From an uncultured Pseudoxanthomonas sp. (lineage in GTDB: Bacteria > Pseudomonadota > Gammaproteobacteria > Xanthomonadales > Xanthomonadaceae), in contig CALJUL010000104.1 of the NCBI GenBank assembly GCA_937975725.1, positions 1-26,216 of the forward strand: a stretch of 26,216 nucleotides of DNA, in the 5' to 3' direction. The notes below the pieces were generated by a model. The model had not been told where the DNA came from. It searched no databases and worked only from the letters and a program-made list of their open reading frames with translations. Position 1 is the first letter of the stretch, and each line of letters begins with the position of its first letter. The position numbers were made by a program, and so were the translations under genes. Below, in pieces: positions 7,894 to 16,597 of this stretch.

Positions 7894-8670
7894 ATGGCCA
7901 TCCCGTTGAAGACCCCCGAAGAGATCGAGCAGATGCGCATCGCCGGCCGCCTGGCCGCCGAGGTGCTGCAGGTCGTCGCCCCCCACGTGAAGCCCGGCGC
8001 GACCACCGCCGAGCTGGACCGCATCTGCCACGACCACATCGTCAACGTGCAGAAGGCGATCCCGGCCAACGTGGGCTACAAGGGCTTCCCGGCCACGGTC
8101 TGCACCTCGGTCAACAACGTCATCTGCCACGGCATCCCCAGCGAGGGCAAGGTGCTGAAGGACGGCGACATCCTCAACATCGACGTCACCGTCATCAAGG
8201 ACGGCTGGCACGGCGACACCAGCCGCATGTACTACGTGGGCACGCCCTCGGTGATGGCGCGCCGGCTGGTGGAGGTCACTCGCGAGGCCATGTTCCGCGG
8301 CATCCGCGCGGTGAAGCCGGGCGCCACCCTGGGCGACGTGGGCCACGCCATCCAGCAGTACGCCGAGGGCGAGCGCTTCAGCGTGGTGCGCGAATACTGC
8401 GGCCACGGCATCGGCAAGGTCTACCACGACGAGCCGCAGGTGCTGCACTACGGCCGTCCCGGCGACGGCGTGGTGCTCAAGCCCGGCATGACCTTCACCA
8501 TCGAGCCGATGATCAACGAGGGCACCCGCCACACCAAGGTGCTGCCCGACGGCTGGACCGTGGTGACCAAGGACCGCCGGCTGTCGGCGCAGTGGGAGCA
8601 CACGGTCGCGGTGACCGAGAGCGGGGTCGAGATCCTCACCCGCGTGCCGGGCGACGACAACGACCTGTGA
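7894..8670 (+). CDS. map: Methionine aminopeptidase, type I
   Basis: This cytosolic metalloprotease removes the initiator Met from new proteins whose second residue is small. The 258-residue product carries all five metal ligands of the pita-bread fold at the E. coli numbers: D97 (NIDVTV), D108 (HGDTS), H171 (CGHGIG), E204 (TIEPM) and E235 (WEHT). The substrate-handling H79 (VICHGIP) and H178 are also present. The length and absence of an N-terminal extension make it type Ia. The ATG at 7894 is the natural start and lies directly downstream of a -10 box. The stop overlaps a possible GTG start of glnD. The order map-glnD-dapD, divergent from rpsB, is also found in E. coli. Confidence 0.98.
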   Translation: MAIPLKTPEEIEQMRIAGRLAAEVLQVVAPHVKPGATTAELDRICHDHIVNVQKAIPANVGYKGFPATVCTSVNNVICHGIPSEGKVLKDGDILNIDVTVIKDGWHGDTSRMYYVGTPSVMARRLVEVTREAMFRGIRAVKPGATLGDVGHAIQQYAEGERFSVVREYCGHGIGKVYHDEPQVLHYGRPGDGVVLKPGMTFTIEPMINEGTRHTKVLPDGWTVVTKDRRLSAQWEHTVAVTESGVEILTRVPGDDNDL

Positions 8671-8693
8671 ACACCCCTCCGGCCGCGAACGGG

Positions 8694-11306
8694 ATGTCGC
8701 CGCGGCTTCCGGATCCCGGCCCGGACGCCGCCGACGACGCGGCCTGGTCCGCGGCCGCGCGGCAGTCGCTGGCACATACCGACGCGCGGCTGGACAAGCG
8801 CTTCGACCAGAACGACGGCATGGACCGCATCCTCGCGCTGCGCGCGCGCGCGGTCGACCACCTGCTGAAGGACGCCTGGGAGCGCTGCATCCCCGCCGAC
8901 GCGCCGATGGCGCTGTTCGCGGTGGGCGGCTACGGCCGCGGCGAACTGTTCCCGCAGTCCGACGTGGACGTGCTGGTGCTGGCCTCGCCGGAGACGCAGC
9001 AGCGCCACCATGAGCACGTCGCGCGGCTGTTCGCCACGCTGTGGGACGCCGGCCTGCCGATCAGCCACAGCGTGCGCTCGGCGACCGAGTGCACCGCGGC
9101 CGCGGCCGCCGACCAGAGCGTGCTGACCGCGCTGATCGAGGCGCGCCCCATCGCCGGCGAACCGCAGGACGAAGCCTTGCTGATCGACGCCGTGTCGCCG
9201 GCGCGGGTGTGGCCGCCGCGCGACTTCTTCGTCGCCAAGCGCGAGGAGCTGCGCATGCGCCACGTGCGCTTCGGCGACACCTCGGACAACCTGGAACCCA
9301 ACATCAAGGACGGCCCCGGCGGCCTGCGCGACCTGCACACGCTGGGCTGGATGGCGCTGCGCACCTTCGGCGTGCGCGACCTGGAGCCTCTGGTCGGCAT
9401 GGGCCACCTGGGCCAGGACGAGGCCGCCGCGCTGGCGCGCGAGCGACGTGCGCTGGGCCGCCTGCGCTACGGCCTGCACCGCGTGGCGGGGCGGCCGGAG
9501 GAGCGCCTGCGCTTCGACTACCAGAAGGCGCTGGCGCAGCGGCTGCGCTTCGCCGACGACGCGGAGAGCCTGGGCGTCGAGAAGATGATGCAGGGCTTCT
9601 ACCGCAGCGCGGCCATCGTGCGCCGGATCAGCGACCGGCTGCTGCAGCGCTTCGAGGAGCAGTTCGACGGCGAGGCGCTGTCCGAGCCGCTGGACGTGCG
9701 GTTCGCCTCGCGCCGCGGCTACCTGGCCGCGCGCGACGCGGACTGGCCGCAGGGCGACGTGGCGCAGGTGTTCGCGCTGTTCGCCACCTGGGCCGCGCAT
9801 CCGTCGCTGCGCGGGCTGCATTCGCGCACCGCGCGTGCGCTGGCCGAATCGCTGCCCAGGCTGCCCGCCTACCCGGACGCCACCCGCGCGCAGCGCGACG
9901 CCTTCCTGGCGCTGCTGCGCGGCCCGCGCGCGGTGGAGACGCTGACCCGCATGGCGCGGCTGGGCGTGCTGGGGCAGTGGCTGCCGGCGTTCGCGCGCGT
10001 GTCCGGGCGCATGCAGTTCGATTTGTTCCACGTCTACACCGTGGACCAGCACACGCTGATGGTGCTGCGGAACATCGCCGCCTTCGCCGCCGGCCGCGCC
10101 GACGAGCGTTTCTCGATCGCGCACGAAGTCTGGCCGCGCCTGCGCAAGCCGGAACTGCTGCTGCTGGCCGGGCTGTTCCACGACATCGCCAAGGGCCGCG
10201 GCGGAGACCATTCCGAGCTGGGCGCGGTCGATGCGCGCGAATTCTGCGCGGCGCATGGCCTGGGCGACGGCGACACCGAACTGGTCGCCTGGCTGGTGGA
10301 GCAGCACCTGCGCATGTCGGTGACCGCGCAGAAGCAGGACATCGCCGACCCCGAGGTCATCCACGCCTTCGCCACCCTGGTCGGCGACCGCGAACGGCTG
10401 GACTACCTGTACCTGCTGACCTGCGCCGACATCGCCGGCACTTCGCCCAAGCTGTGGAACGCCTGGAAGGACCGCCTGCTGGCCGACCTGTACTTCGCCG
10501 CGCGGCGGGTGCTGCGCGAGGGACTGGAGAACCCGGTGGCGGTGGAGGAACGGCTGTCCGAAGCGCGCGGCAGCGTGCGCGCGCTGCTCGAACTGCAGGA
10601 CATGCGCGCCGCGCAGGCCGACGCGCTGTTCGCCTCGATGCCGGAGGAGAGCTTCCTGCGCTTCCGGCCGGAACAACTGGCGTGGCAGGCGCAGGCCATC
10701 CGCGGCGCGGTCGCCGGCGAGACGCGCGTGCGCGCGCGCCACATCGGCGACGATGCCGACGCGATGGAAGTGTTCGTGCATTCGCCCGACCGCGACGGGC
10801 TGTTCGCCGCCATCCTGGCCACCCTGGACCGGATGGGCTTCGCCATCCACCAGGCGCGGGTGCTGGACGGCCCGCACGGCACCATCTTCGACACCTTCGA
10901 AGTGCTGCCCGCCGACGCCTACGCGCCGCGCGACCCTGCGGAAGTGGAGCGCGGGTTGGGCCAGGCGCTGGCGCGCCCGCTGGACGGCGTGCGTACCTCG
11001 CGCCGCGCGGTGCCGCGCCAACTCAAGCATTTCCGCTTCCCGCCGCGCATCGAGTTCGGCGGCACGCCCGACGGCCGCCGCACCGTGCTGGGCCTGGTCG
11101 CGCCCGACCGCCCGGGCCTGCTGTCGGACGTGGCGCAGGTGCTGCGCCGGCAGCGGCTGCGCGTGCACGACGCGCGCATCGCCACCTTCGGCGAGCGCGC
11201 CGAGGACATCTTCCAGATCACCGACGAACACGACCAGCCGCTCACCGACGCCCAGCAGCAGGCGCTGCGCGATGCGCTGCGCGCCGGTTTCGACACCCCG
11301 CCGTGA
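8694..11306 (+). CDS. glnD: Bifunctional PII uridylyltransferase / uridylyl-removing enzyme
   Basis: GlnD senses glutamine: it uridylylates PII proteins when nitrogen is scarce and removes UMP when glutamine is plentiful. The 870-residue product shows the standard order. A nucleotidyltransferase domain has GGYGRGELFPQSDVD at 78-92, with metal-binding Asp pair D90/D92. A helical linker carries the conserved NIKDGPGGLRDLHTLGW. An HD hydrolase domain has H496-D497 in FHDIAKGRGGDHSELG. Two C-terminal ACT domains, from about residues 692 and 799, bind glutamine. I chose the ATG at 8694; a GTG at 8667 that overlaps the map stop would add nine residues, and neither start has a good Shine-Dalgarno. 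It is tightly packed between map and dapD and is probably co-transcribed with both. Confidence 0.97.
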   Translation: MSPRLPDPGPDAADDAAWSAAARQSLAHTDARLDKRFDQNDGMDRILALRARAVDHLLKDAWERCIPADAPMALFAVGGYGRGELFPQSDVDVLVLASPETQQRHHEHVARLFATLWDAGLPISHSVRSATECTAAAAADQSVLTALIEARPIAGEPQDEALLIDAVSPARVWPPRDFFVAKREELRMRHVRFGDTSDNLEPNIKDGPGGLRDLHTLGWMALRTFGVRDLEPLVGMGHLGQDEAAALARERRALGRLRYGLHRVAGRPEERLRFDYQKALAQRLRFADDAESLGVEKMMQGFYRSAAIVRRISDRLLQRFEEQFDGEALSEPLDVRFASRRGYLAARDADWPQGDVAQVFALFATWAAHPSLRGLHSRTARALAESLPRLPAYPDATRAQRDAFLALLRGPRAVETLTRMARLGVLGQWLPAFARVSGRMQFDLFHVYTVDQHTLMVLRNIAAFAAGRADERFSIAHEVWPRLRKPELLLLAGLFHDIAKGRGGDHSELGAVDAREFCAAHGLGDGDTELVAWLVEQHLRMSVTAQKQDIADPEVIHAFATLVGDRERLDYLYLLTCADIAGTSPKLWNAWKDRLLADLYFAARRVLREGLENPVAVEERLSEARGSVRALLELQDMRAAQADALFASMPEESFLRFRPEQLAWQAQAIRGAVAGETRVRARHIGDDADAMEVFVHSPDRDGLFAAILATLDRMGFAIHQARVLDGPHGTIFDTFEVLPADAYAPRDPAEVERGLGQALARPLDGVRTSRRAVPRQLKHFRFPPRIEFGGTPDGRRTVLGLVAPDRPGLLSDVAQVLRRQRLRVHDARIATFGERAEDIFQITDEHDQPLTDAQQQALRDALRAGFDTPP

Positions 11307-11326
11307 CTTCCCCCGCAGGACCCCCG

Positions 11327-12178
<852 letters not shown>

Positions 12179-12192
12179 CGCCGGCGCGCGGC

Positions 12193-13059
12193 ATGGAGGC
12201 GCGCGACGTCCTCGCGCAGGCGGCACGCTACCGCCATCCGGCGGCGGGCGCGTGGGGGCGCATGGTCGGCGCCCTCGTCGCGAACCGGCACTGGACGGCG
12301 TGGCGCCGATGGCTGGTGGAGCGCTGGCCGGTGCCCGCCCTGGCCAGCGACGTGGTCGACGTCGCCTACATGAACTGGTGGGTGGAAGCGGCGGCGCTTC
12401 CGCCTGCGCCGCCGGGCTACCGCTACGCGGCATGGGCCGGGCGCACGCCCTTCACCATCCTCAGCTACCGCCACGGGCATTTCGGCCCGGCGCTGGCGGG
12501 GCCGTTGCGGAGGTTGTTCCCGTCGCCGCTGCAGAGCAACTGGCGCTGGTACCTGCAACGCGACGACGATCCCGCCGACGCCGCGCCGACCGTACTGTTC
12601 GTGCGCAACGCGATGGACAGCCTGGCGCACGTGGTCGGTGCGCGGCTGTGGAGCGACGCCATGCAGCCGCATCTGCCGGCGCGCTTCACCCACGACTGGC
12701 AAAGCGCATCGCTGTCCACGCACATCGCGCCGGGGCAGGGCAGTGCGCCGGCGCTGGATGCGGTGCTTGCGCTCGCGCCGGAAACGCAAGATGGAAAAGC
12801 CTGGTGGCGCGGGCGGTTCGCCGATGCGCGGGCCGCCATCCGTTTCCTTGCCTGCCAGGAACTGGCCATCGCGGTCGCGCCGGACGGCCGCGCGGCGCTG
12901 ACGCGGATTGCGTTGCCGGTGGACCTGGACAACGTGCGCATGCTCGCGCCGCAGCGCGTGGACTGTCCCCTGCTGGACGGCATGGGCGGTGCGGACGGAC
13001 CGTTCTGTTTCCTGCTGCCGAAGGCGGCGTTCCGGGTCGTCTGCGAGCGCCTGCTGTGA
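12193..13059 (+). CDS. Uncharacterised protein, possibly DUF2071-like
   Basis: A 288-residue protein that I do not recognise with certainty. It starts at an ATG only 14 bases after the dapD stop, so it is almost surely in the dap transcript. No signal peptide or membrane span is evident. The middle is rich in aromatic and Pro residues (MNWWVEAAALPPAPPGYRY, then GRTPFTILSYRHGHFGP and FPSPLQSNWRWYL), a layout that recalls DUF2071/acetoacetate-decarboxylase-like barrels. That match is from memory of the pattern and is not confirmed. Codon use is like that of its neighbours, with GC-rich third positions. A role in diaminopimelate or lysine metabolism is suggested only by position. Confidence 0.75.
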   Translation: MEARDVLAQAARYRHPAAGAWGRMVGALVANRHWTAWRRWLVERWPVPALASDVVDVAYMNWWVEAAALPPAPPGYRYAAWAGRTPFTILSYRHGHFGPALAGPLRRLFPSPLQSNWRWYLQRDDDPADAAPTVLFVRNAMDSLAHVVGARLWSDAMQPHLPARFTHDWQSASLSTHIAPGQGSAPALDAVLALAPETQDGKAWWRGRFADARAAIRFLACQELAIAVAPDGRAALTRIALPVDLDNVRMLAPQRVDCPLLDGMGGADGPFCFLLPKAAFRVVCERLL

Positions 13060-13099
13060 CATGCTTTGCGCTTCCCCCGCGATGCGAAGCAATGCCGCC

Positions 13100-13462
13100 A
13101 TGACCACCACGCTCTACGGACTGAAGAACTGCGACACCTGCAAGAAGGCGATGAAGTGGCTGGACCGCTTCGGCGTGGCCTACGCCTTCGTCGACTACCG
13201 CGACGACCGGCAGGCGCCGGAGACGTTGAAGGCGTGGGCGGACAAGGCCGGCGGCTGGGACGCGCTGATCAACAAGTCGTCCACCACCTGGCGGCAGTTG
13301 CCGGAGAACCGCAAGTCGCCCGGCTCAGACGCGGAATGGAAGCTGCTGCTCAAGGAGTATCCGCAACTGGTGCGGCGACCGGTGGTGACCGACGGCGAGG
13401 GCGGGTTCTCGCAGGGCTTCAGCGACAACGGCTTCAAGAAGCTGTTCGGGGCCGGCAAGTGA
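13100..13462 (+). CDS. ArsC/Spx-family protein, YffB-like
   Basis: A 120-residue thioredoxin-fold protein of the ArsC/Spx/MgsR family. It begins TTLYGLKNCDTCKKAMKWLD, with a CxxC pair (C11, C14) where E. coli YffB keeps only the first Cys. Further family blocks are TTWRQLPE and the cis-Pro segment LVRRPVV near residue 92. True arsenate reductases carry an Arg triad not clearly seen here, so it should not be called an arsenate reductase. The physiological substrate of YffB is not established. In E. coli yffB also lies directly upstream of dapE, so the pairing is conserved. Its stop overlaps the dapE GTG as GTGA. In-frame upstream ATGs exist (e.g. MLCASPAM...), but the family starts at 13100. 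Confidence 0.93.
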   Translation: MTTTLYGLKNCDTCKKAMKWLDRFGVAYAFVDYRDDRQAPETLKAWADKAGGWDALINKSSTTWRQLPENRKSPGSDAEWKLLLKEYPQLVRRPVVTDGEGGFSQGFSDNGFKKLFGAGK

Positions 13463-14592
13463 GCGAGGTGTTCGACCTGTCGGTCGAACTGCTCCGGCGC
13501 GCTTCGGTGACGCCGGACGACGCCGGCTGCCAGGAGGTGCTGGCGGCGCGGCTGGAGCGGGCCGGCTTCCGTTGCCGATCGCTCCGCCACGGCGAGGTCG
13601 ACAACCTGTGGGCCACGCACGGCAGCGGCGCGCCGGTGCTGGTGCTGCTGGGCCATACCGACGTGGTGCCGCCGGGCCCGCGCGAGGCGTGGAGCAGCGA
13701 TCCGTTCGTGCCGGAAGTGCGCGACGGCGTGCTGTACGGCCGCGGCGCCGCCGACATGAAATGCAGCGTGGCCGCGTTCGCGCTGGCGCTGGAGCGCTTC
13801 GTCGCCGCGCATCCGGCGCATCCCGGCACCGTGGCGCTGCTGGTCACCTCCGACGAGGAGGGCGACGCCATCGACGGCGTGCGCCGGGTGGCGGAAGACT
13901 TCCGACGCGACGGGCAGCGGATCGACTGGTGCGTCACCGGCGAGCCTTCGTCCACCGCCCGGCTCGGCGACCTGCTGCGCGTGGGCCGGCGCGGGAGCCT
14001 GTCGGCGACGCTGGCGGTGAAGGGCGTGCAGGGCCACGTGGCGTATCCGCACAAGGCGCGCAATCCCATCCACCTGGCCGCGCCCGCGCTAGCGGAACTG
14101 GCGGCGCGGCGCTGGGACGAGGGCTACGAGAGCTTCCCGCCGACCAGCCTGCAGATCTCCAACATCCACGCCGGCACCGGCGCCGGCAACGTCATCCCGG
14201 GCGAGCTGGAGGTGCTGTTCAACCTGCGCTACAACCCGCACTGGGACGCGCCGCGGCTGGAGGCCGAGGTCGCCGCGCTGCTCGACCGGCACGGCCTGGA
14301 CTACACGCTGCGCTGGCACCGCAGCGGCGAGCCGTTCTACACCCCGGAAGGACACCTGCGCGCGACCGCGCGCGCGGTGCTGGCCGACTTCGCCGGTGCG
14401 CCGCCGGAGGAGAGCACCGCGGGCGGCACTTCCGACGCGCGCTTCATCGCGCCGCTGGGCGCCGAGTGCATCGAAGTGGGACCGGTCAACGCCAGCATCC
14501 ACCAGGTGGACGAACACATCGCGCTCGCCGAGCTGGAAGCGCTGCCGGACTTGTACCAGGCCCTGATCGAACGCCTGATGCTGCCTGCCTGA
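13459..14592 (+). CDS. dapE: Succinyl-diaminopimelate desuccinylase
   Basis: DapE is a dinuclear zinc hydrolase that removes succinate from N-succinyl-L,L-diaminopimelate. The 377-residue product carries the M20 peptidase ligands: H66 (LLGHTDVVPPG), bridging D99 (GRGAADMK), catalytic base E133 and ligand E134 (TSDEEGDA), E162 (TGEPSS) and H348 (NASIHQVDEH). All are one lower than in Haemophilus DapE. GGTSDARF at 322-329 is another family block. The start is a GTG at 13459 that overlaps the stop of the ArsC-like gene (GTGA), implying translational coupling; no ATG fits. A short GC stem followed by TTTTT comes after the stop and probably ends the map-dapE transcript. Confidence 0.97.
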   Translation: MSEVFDLSVELLRRASVTPDDAGCQEVLAARLERAGFRCRSLRHGEVDNLWATHGSGAPVLVLLGHTDVVPPGPREAWSSDPFVPEVRDGVLYGRGAADMKCSVAAFALALERFVAAHPAHPGTVALLVTSDEEGDAIDGVRRVAEDFRRDGQRIDWCVTGEPSSTARLGDLLRVGRRGSLSATLAVKGVQGHVAYPHKARNPIHLAAPALAELAARRWDEGYESFPPTSLQISNIHAGTGAGNVIPGELEVLFNLRYNPHWDAPRLEAEVAALLDRHGLDYTLRWHRSGEPFYTPEGHLRATARAVLADFAGAPPEESTAGGTSDARFIAPLGAECIEVGPVNASIHQVDEHIALAELEALPDLYQALIERLMLPA

Positions 14593-14620
14593 TCGTTCTT
14601 CGTGCGGTGGGAGCGGGTTG

Positions 14621-14639
14621 GTTGCTGGCGCAACTTTTT
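14621..14639 (+). terminator. Weak intrinsic terminator after dapE
   Basis: GTTGC and GCAAC form a 5-bp stem around TGGC, followed at once by TTTTT (14635-14639). The stem is short for a terminator, but the position is right, 28 bases after the dapE stop and before the asnB leader. Confidence 0.45.
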
Positions 14640-14644
14640 GGGGC

Positions 14645-14673
14645 TTGCCAAGGCCCGGTCGACCCGGTTACCG
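14645..14673 (+). promoter_or_regulatory. Candidate promoter of the asnB leader transcript
   Basis: TTGCCA at 14645-14650 matches five of six bases of the -35 consensus. At 17-bp spacing the -10 would be TTACCG (14668-14673), a poor match. Transcription would then start at about the leader ATG (14681), making the leader peptide leaderless; no Shine-Dalgarno is seen before it. The -10 weakness makes this tentative. Confidence 0.35.
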
Positions 14674-14680
14674 TCGCGCC

Positions 14681-14767
14681 ATGCCTGCTCGCACCGCCCC
14701 CATCAATAACAACCGCAACAACCTGCGCGCGAACAATCGTGCGCGGGCGATGCGGCTCTGCGACTAG
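14681..14767 (+). CDS. Asn-rich leader peptide of asnB attenuator
   Basis: A 28-codon ORF (ATG to TAG) whose middle reads INNNRNNLRANNR. Seven of 28 residues are Asn (positions 9, 10, 11, 13, 14, 18, 19), encoded by both AAT and AAC, which is extraordinary for GC-rich DNA where AT-rich codons are scarce. It lies just before a strong intrinsic terminator and 99 bases before asnB, whose product makes asparagine. By analogy with the known his, thr, leu and trp leader peptides, ribosomes should stall at the Asn run when charged tRNA-Asn is low. The peptide itself need have no function. Initiation is uncertain: there is no Shine-Dalgarno, so it may be translated from a leaderless transcript. Confidence 0.85.
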   Translation: MPARTAPINNNRNNLRANNRARAMRLCD

Positions 14768-14806
14768 GCAACGAAAGACCTGCCGGATACCAGAAACCCG
14801 CATCGC
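14713..14806 (+). promoter_or_regulatory. Alternative RNA pairings of the asnB attenuator
   Basis: Two exclusive folds can be drawn. Fold 1 (1:2 hairpin): CCGCA (14713-14717) pairs with TGCGG (14751-14755), stacked outside an 11-pair stem of 14722-14732 with 14737-14747 (two G-U pairs, loop ACAA). Asn codons 9-11, 13-14 and 18-19 lie before or inside it. Fold 2 (antiterminator): GCGATGCGG (14747-14755) pairs perfectly with CCGCATCGC (14798-14806), the 5' arm and loop of the terminator. A ribosome stalled at Asn codons 9-14 would cover 14713-14717 and free 14747-14755 for fold 2. A ribosome reaching the stop codon would mask part of that strand and let the terminator form. Confidence 0.75.
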
Positions 14807-14826
14807 GAGATGCGGGTTTCTTCGTT
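14793..14826 (+). terminator. Attenuator terminator upstream of asnB
   Basis: A perfect 12-bp stem, GAAACCCGCATC (14793-14804) with GATGCGGGTTTC (14809-14820), is closed by a GNRA loop (GCGA) and followed by TTCGTT. With the T residues at the end of the stem this gives a T-rich tail. It lies between the leader peptide stop and the asnB Shine-Dalgarno, so it can only serve to abort asnB transcription. Confidence 0.9.
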
Positions 14827-14866
14827 CCGGGCCTCCGTTTACGAACCCCACCAGGAGCTTCCACCC

Positions 14867-16561
14867 ATGTGTTCCATCTTCGGCATCTTCGGGCTGCAGC
14901 CCGGCGACGACGTCCAGTCCCTCCGGCGGCAAGCGCTGGAGCTTTCGCAGAAGCAGCGCCACCGCGGCCCCGACTGGAGCGGCGTGTACCACGACGAAGG
15001 TGCGATCCTGGTGCACGAACGCCTGGCCATCGTCGATCCGGCCGGCGGCTCGCAGCCGCTGCGCTCGGCCGACGGCGAGCTGGCGCTGGCGGTCAACGGC
15101 GAGATCTACAACCACCGTGAGCTGAAGGCGGAACTGCGCCAGGATTACGCCTTCCAGACCGGCTCGGACTGCGAGGTCATCAACGCGCTGTACCGCGAGG
15201 ACGATCCGGCCTCGTTCCTCAACCGCCTCAACGGCATCTTCGCCTTCGCGCTGTGGGACAAGGCGAAAGGGCGCGCGCTGATCGCCCGCGATCCCATCGG
15301 CGTGTGCCCGCTGTACTGGGGCCACGACCGCGAAGGCCGCCTGTGCGTGGCCTCGGAAATGAAGTCGCTGGCGCCGATCTGCGCCGACGTGGCGCAGTTC
15401 CCGCCGGGGCATTGCTACGACACCGCCACGCGCGCGCTGGTGAAGTATTACGACAGGCCGTGGCGCGACTATGAAGCCGTCGAAGGCGTGCAGGTGCCGA
15501 AGGACGAACTGCGCGACGCCTTCGAGCGCGCCGTGCACCGCCAGTTGATGACCGACGTGCCCTACGGCGTGCTGCTGTCGGGCGGGCTGGATTCCTCGCT
15601 GGTCGCCGCGGTCGCCGCGCGCTACGCGCGCCACCGCATCGAGGACAACGACACGACGGAAGCCTGGTGGCCGCGGCTGCACTCGTTCGCCATCGGCCTG
15701 GAAGGTTCGCCGGACCTGGCGGCCGCCGAAGTCGCGGCGAAGGCGCTGGGCACGGTGCACCACGGCTTCACCTACACCTTCCAGGAAGGGCTGGACGCCA
15801 TCCCCGAGGTGATCAGGCACATCGAGACCTACGACGTCACCACCATCCGTGCGTCCACGCCGATGTACCTGCTGGCGCGCCGGATCAAGGCGATGGGCGT
15901 GAAGATGGTGCTGTCGGGCGAGGGCAGCGACGAGATCTTCGGCGGCTACCTGTACTTCCACAAGGCGCCGAACGCGCGCGAATTCCACGAGGAACTGGTG
16001 CGCAAGCTGGACGCGCTGCACAACTACGACTGCCTGCGCGCCAACAAGTCGATGATGGCCTGGGGCGTGGAGCCGCGCGTGCCGTTCCTGGACGTGGAGT
16101 TCCTCGACGTGGCCATGAAGATGGACGCGAAGCACAAGATGGTCGACAAGGCCGGCGTCGGCGCGCAGCGCATGGAGAAGGGCGTGCTGCGCGAGGCGTT
16201 CGACGGCTACCTGCCCGAATCCATCCTGTGGCGGCAGAAGGAGCAGTTCAGCGACGGCGTGGGCTACGGCTGGATCGACGGGCTGAAGGCGCACGCCGAG
16301 GCGCAGGTCAGCGACCGCGAACTGGCCGCCGCCGACAAGCGCTTCCCGGTCAACCCGCCGCAGACCAAGGAGGCGTACTGGTACCGCAGCCTGTTCGAGC
16401 AGTGCTATCCGGGCCCGGCGTGCGCGGAGACGGTGCCGGGCGGCAAGTCGATTGCGTGTTCGTCGCCGGCCGCCATCGCGTGGGACGCCAGCTTCGCGAA
16501 GATGGCCGACCCGTCCGGCCGCGCGGTGCTGGGCGTGCACGAGCAGGCGCTGACCGGCTGA
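14867..16561 (+). CDS. asnB: Asparagine synthetase B (glutamine-hydrolysing)
   Basis: AsnB makes asparagine from aspartate, ATP and the amide of glutamine. The 564-residue product begins MCSIFGIFG, so Cys2 is exposed after Met removal as the nucleophile of the N-terminal class II glutaminase domain. The block ERLAIVDPAGG and NGEIYNHRELK (glutamine binding) follow. The synthetase domain has the pyrophosphate motif SGGLDSS at 238-244 and the later blocks LSGEGSDEIFGGY and EPRVPFLDVEFLDVAMK. The length is close to E. coli AsnB (554). The ATG at 14867 is required because Cys must be second, and AGGAG lies nine bases upstream. Expression is predicted to be set by the Asn-codon attenuator in its leader. 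Confidence 0.98.
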   Translation: MCSIFGIFGLQPGDDVQSLRRQALELSQKQRHRGPDWSGVYHDEGAILVHERLAIVDPAGGSQPLRSADGELALAVNGEIYNHRELKAELRQDYAFQTGSDCEVINALYREDDPASFLNRLNGIFAFALWDKAKGRALIARDPIGVCPLYWGHDREGRLCVASEMKSLAPICADVAQFPPGHCYDTATRALVKYYDRPWRDYEAVEGVQVPKDELRDAFERAVHRQLMTDVPYGVLLSGGLDSSLVAAVAARYARHRIEDNDTTEAWWPRLHSFAIGLEGSPDLAAAEVAAKALGTVHHGFTYTFQEGLDAIPEVIRHIETYDVTTIRASTPMYLLARRIKAMGVKMVLSGEGSDEIFGGYLYFHKAPNAREFHEELVRKLDALHNYDCLRANKSMMAWGVEPRVPFLDVEFLDVAMKMDAKHKMVDKAGVGAQRMEKGVLREAFDGYLPESILWRQKEQFSDGVGYGWIDGLKAHAEAQVSDRELAAADKRFPVNPPQTKEAYWYRSLFEQCYPGPACAETVPGGKSIACSSPAAIAWDASFAKMADPSGRAVLGVHEQALTG

Positions 16562-16570
16562 CCGGCGCGC

Positions 16571-16597
16571 GGCCGTGCCGCCGGTGGCGGTACGGCC
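16571..16597. terminator. Bidirectional hairpin between asnB and the I78-type gene
   Basis: GGCCGTGCCGCC and GGCGGTACGGCC form a 12-bp stem (one G-T pair) with a GGT loop. It lies between two convergent genes, ten bases after the asnB stop and abutting the stop of the minus-strand gene. It lacks a T-run on either side, so it may act with Rho or only protect 3' ends. Confidence 0.5.

Noticed and set aside
8448..11231. A 927-codon ORF antisense to glnD
   Set aside because: It covers glnD, whose catalytic motifs are intact. The antisense product is rich in His/Arg/Gln/Val with no domain pattern, as expected for the mirror frame of a GC-rich gene.
14593..14866. T-box or metabolite riboswitch upstream of asnB
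   Set aside because: No T-box sequence or specifier-loop layout was seen, and T-boxes are largely Gram-positive. The Asn-rich ORF with exclusive hairpins explains the region better.
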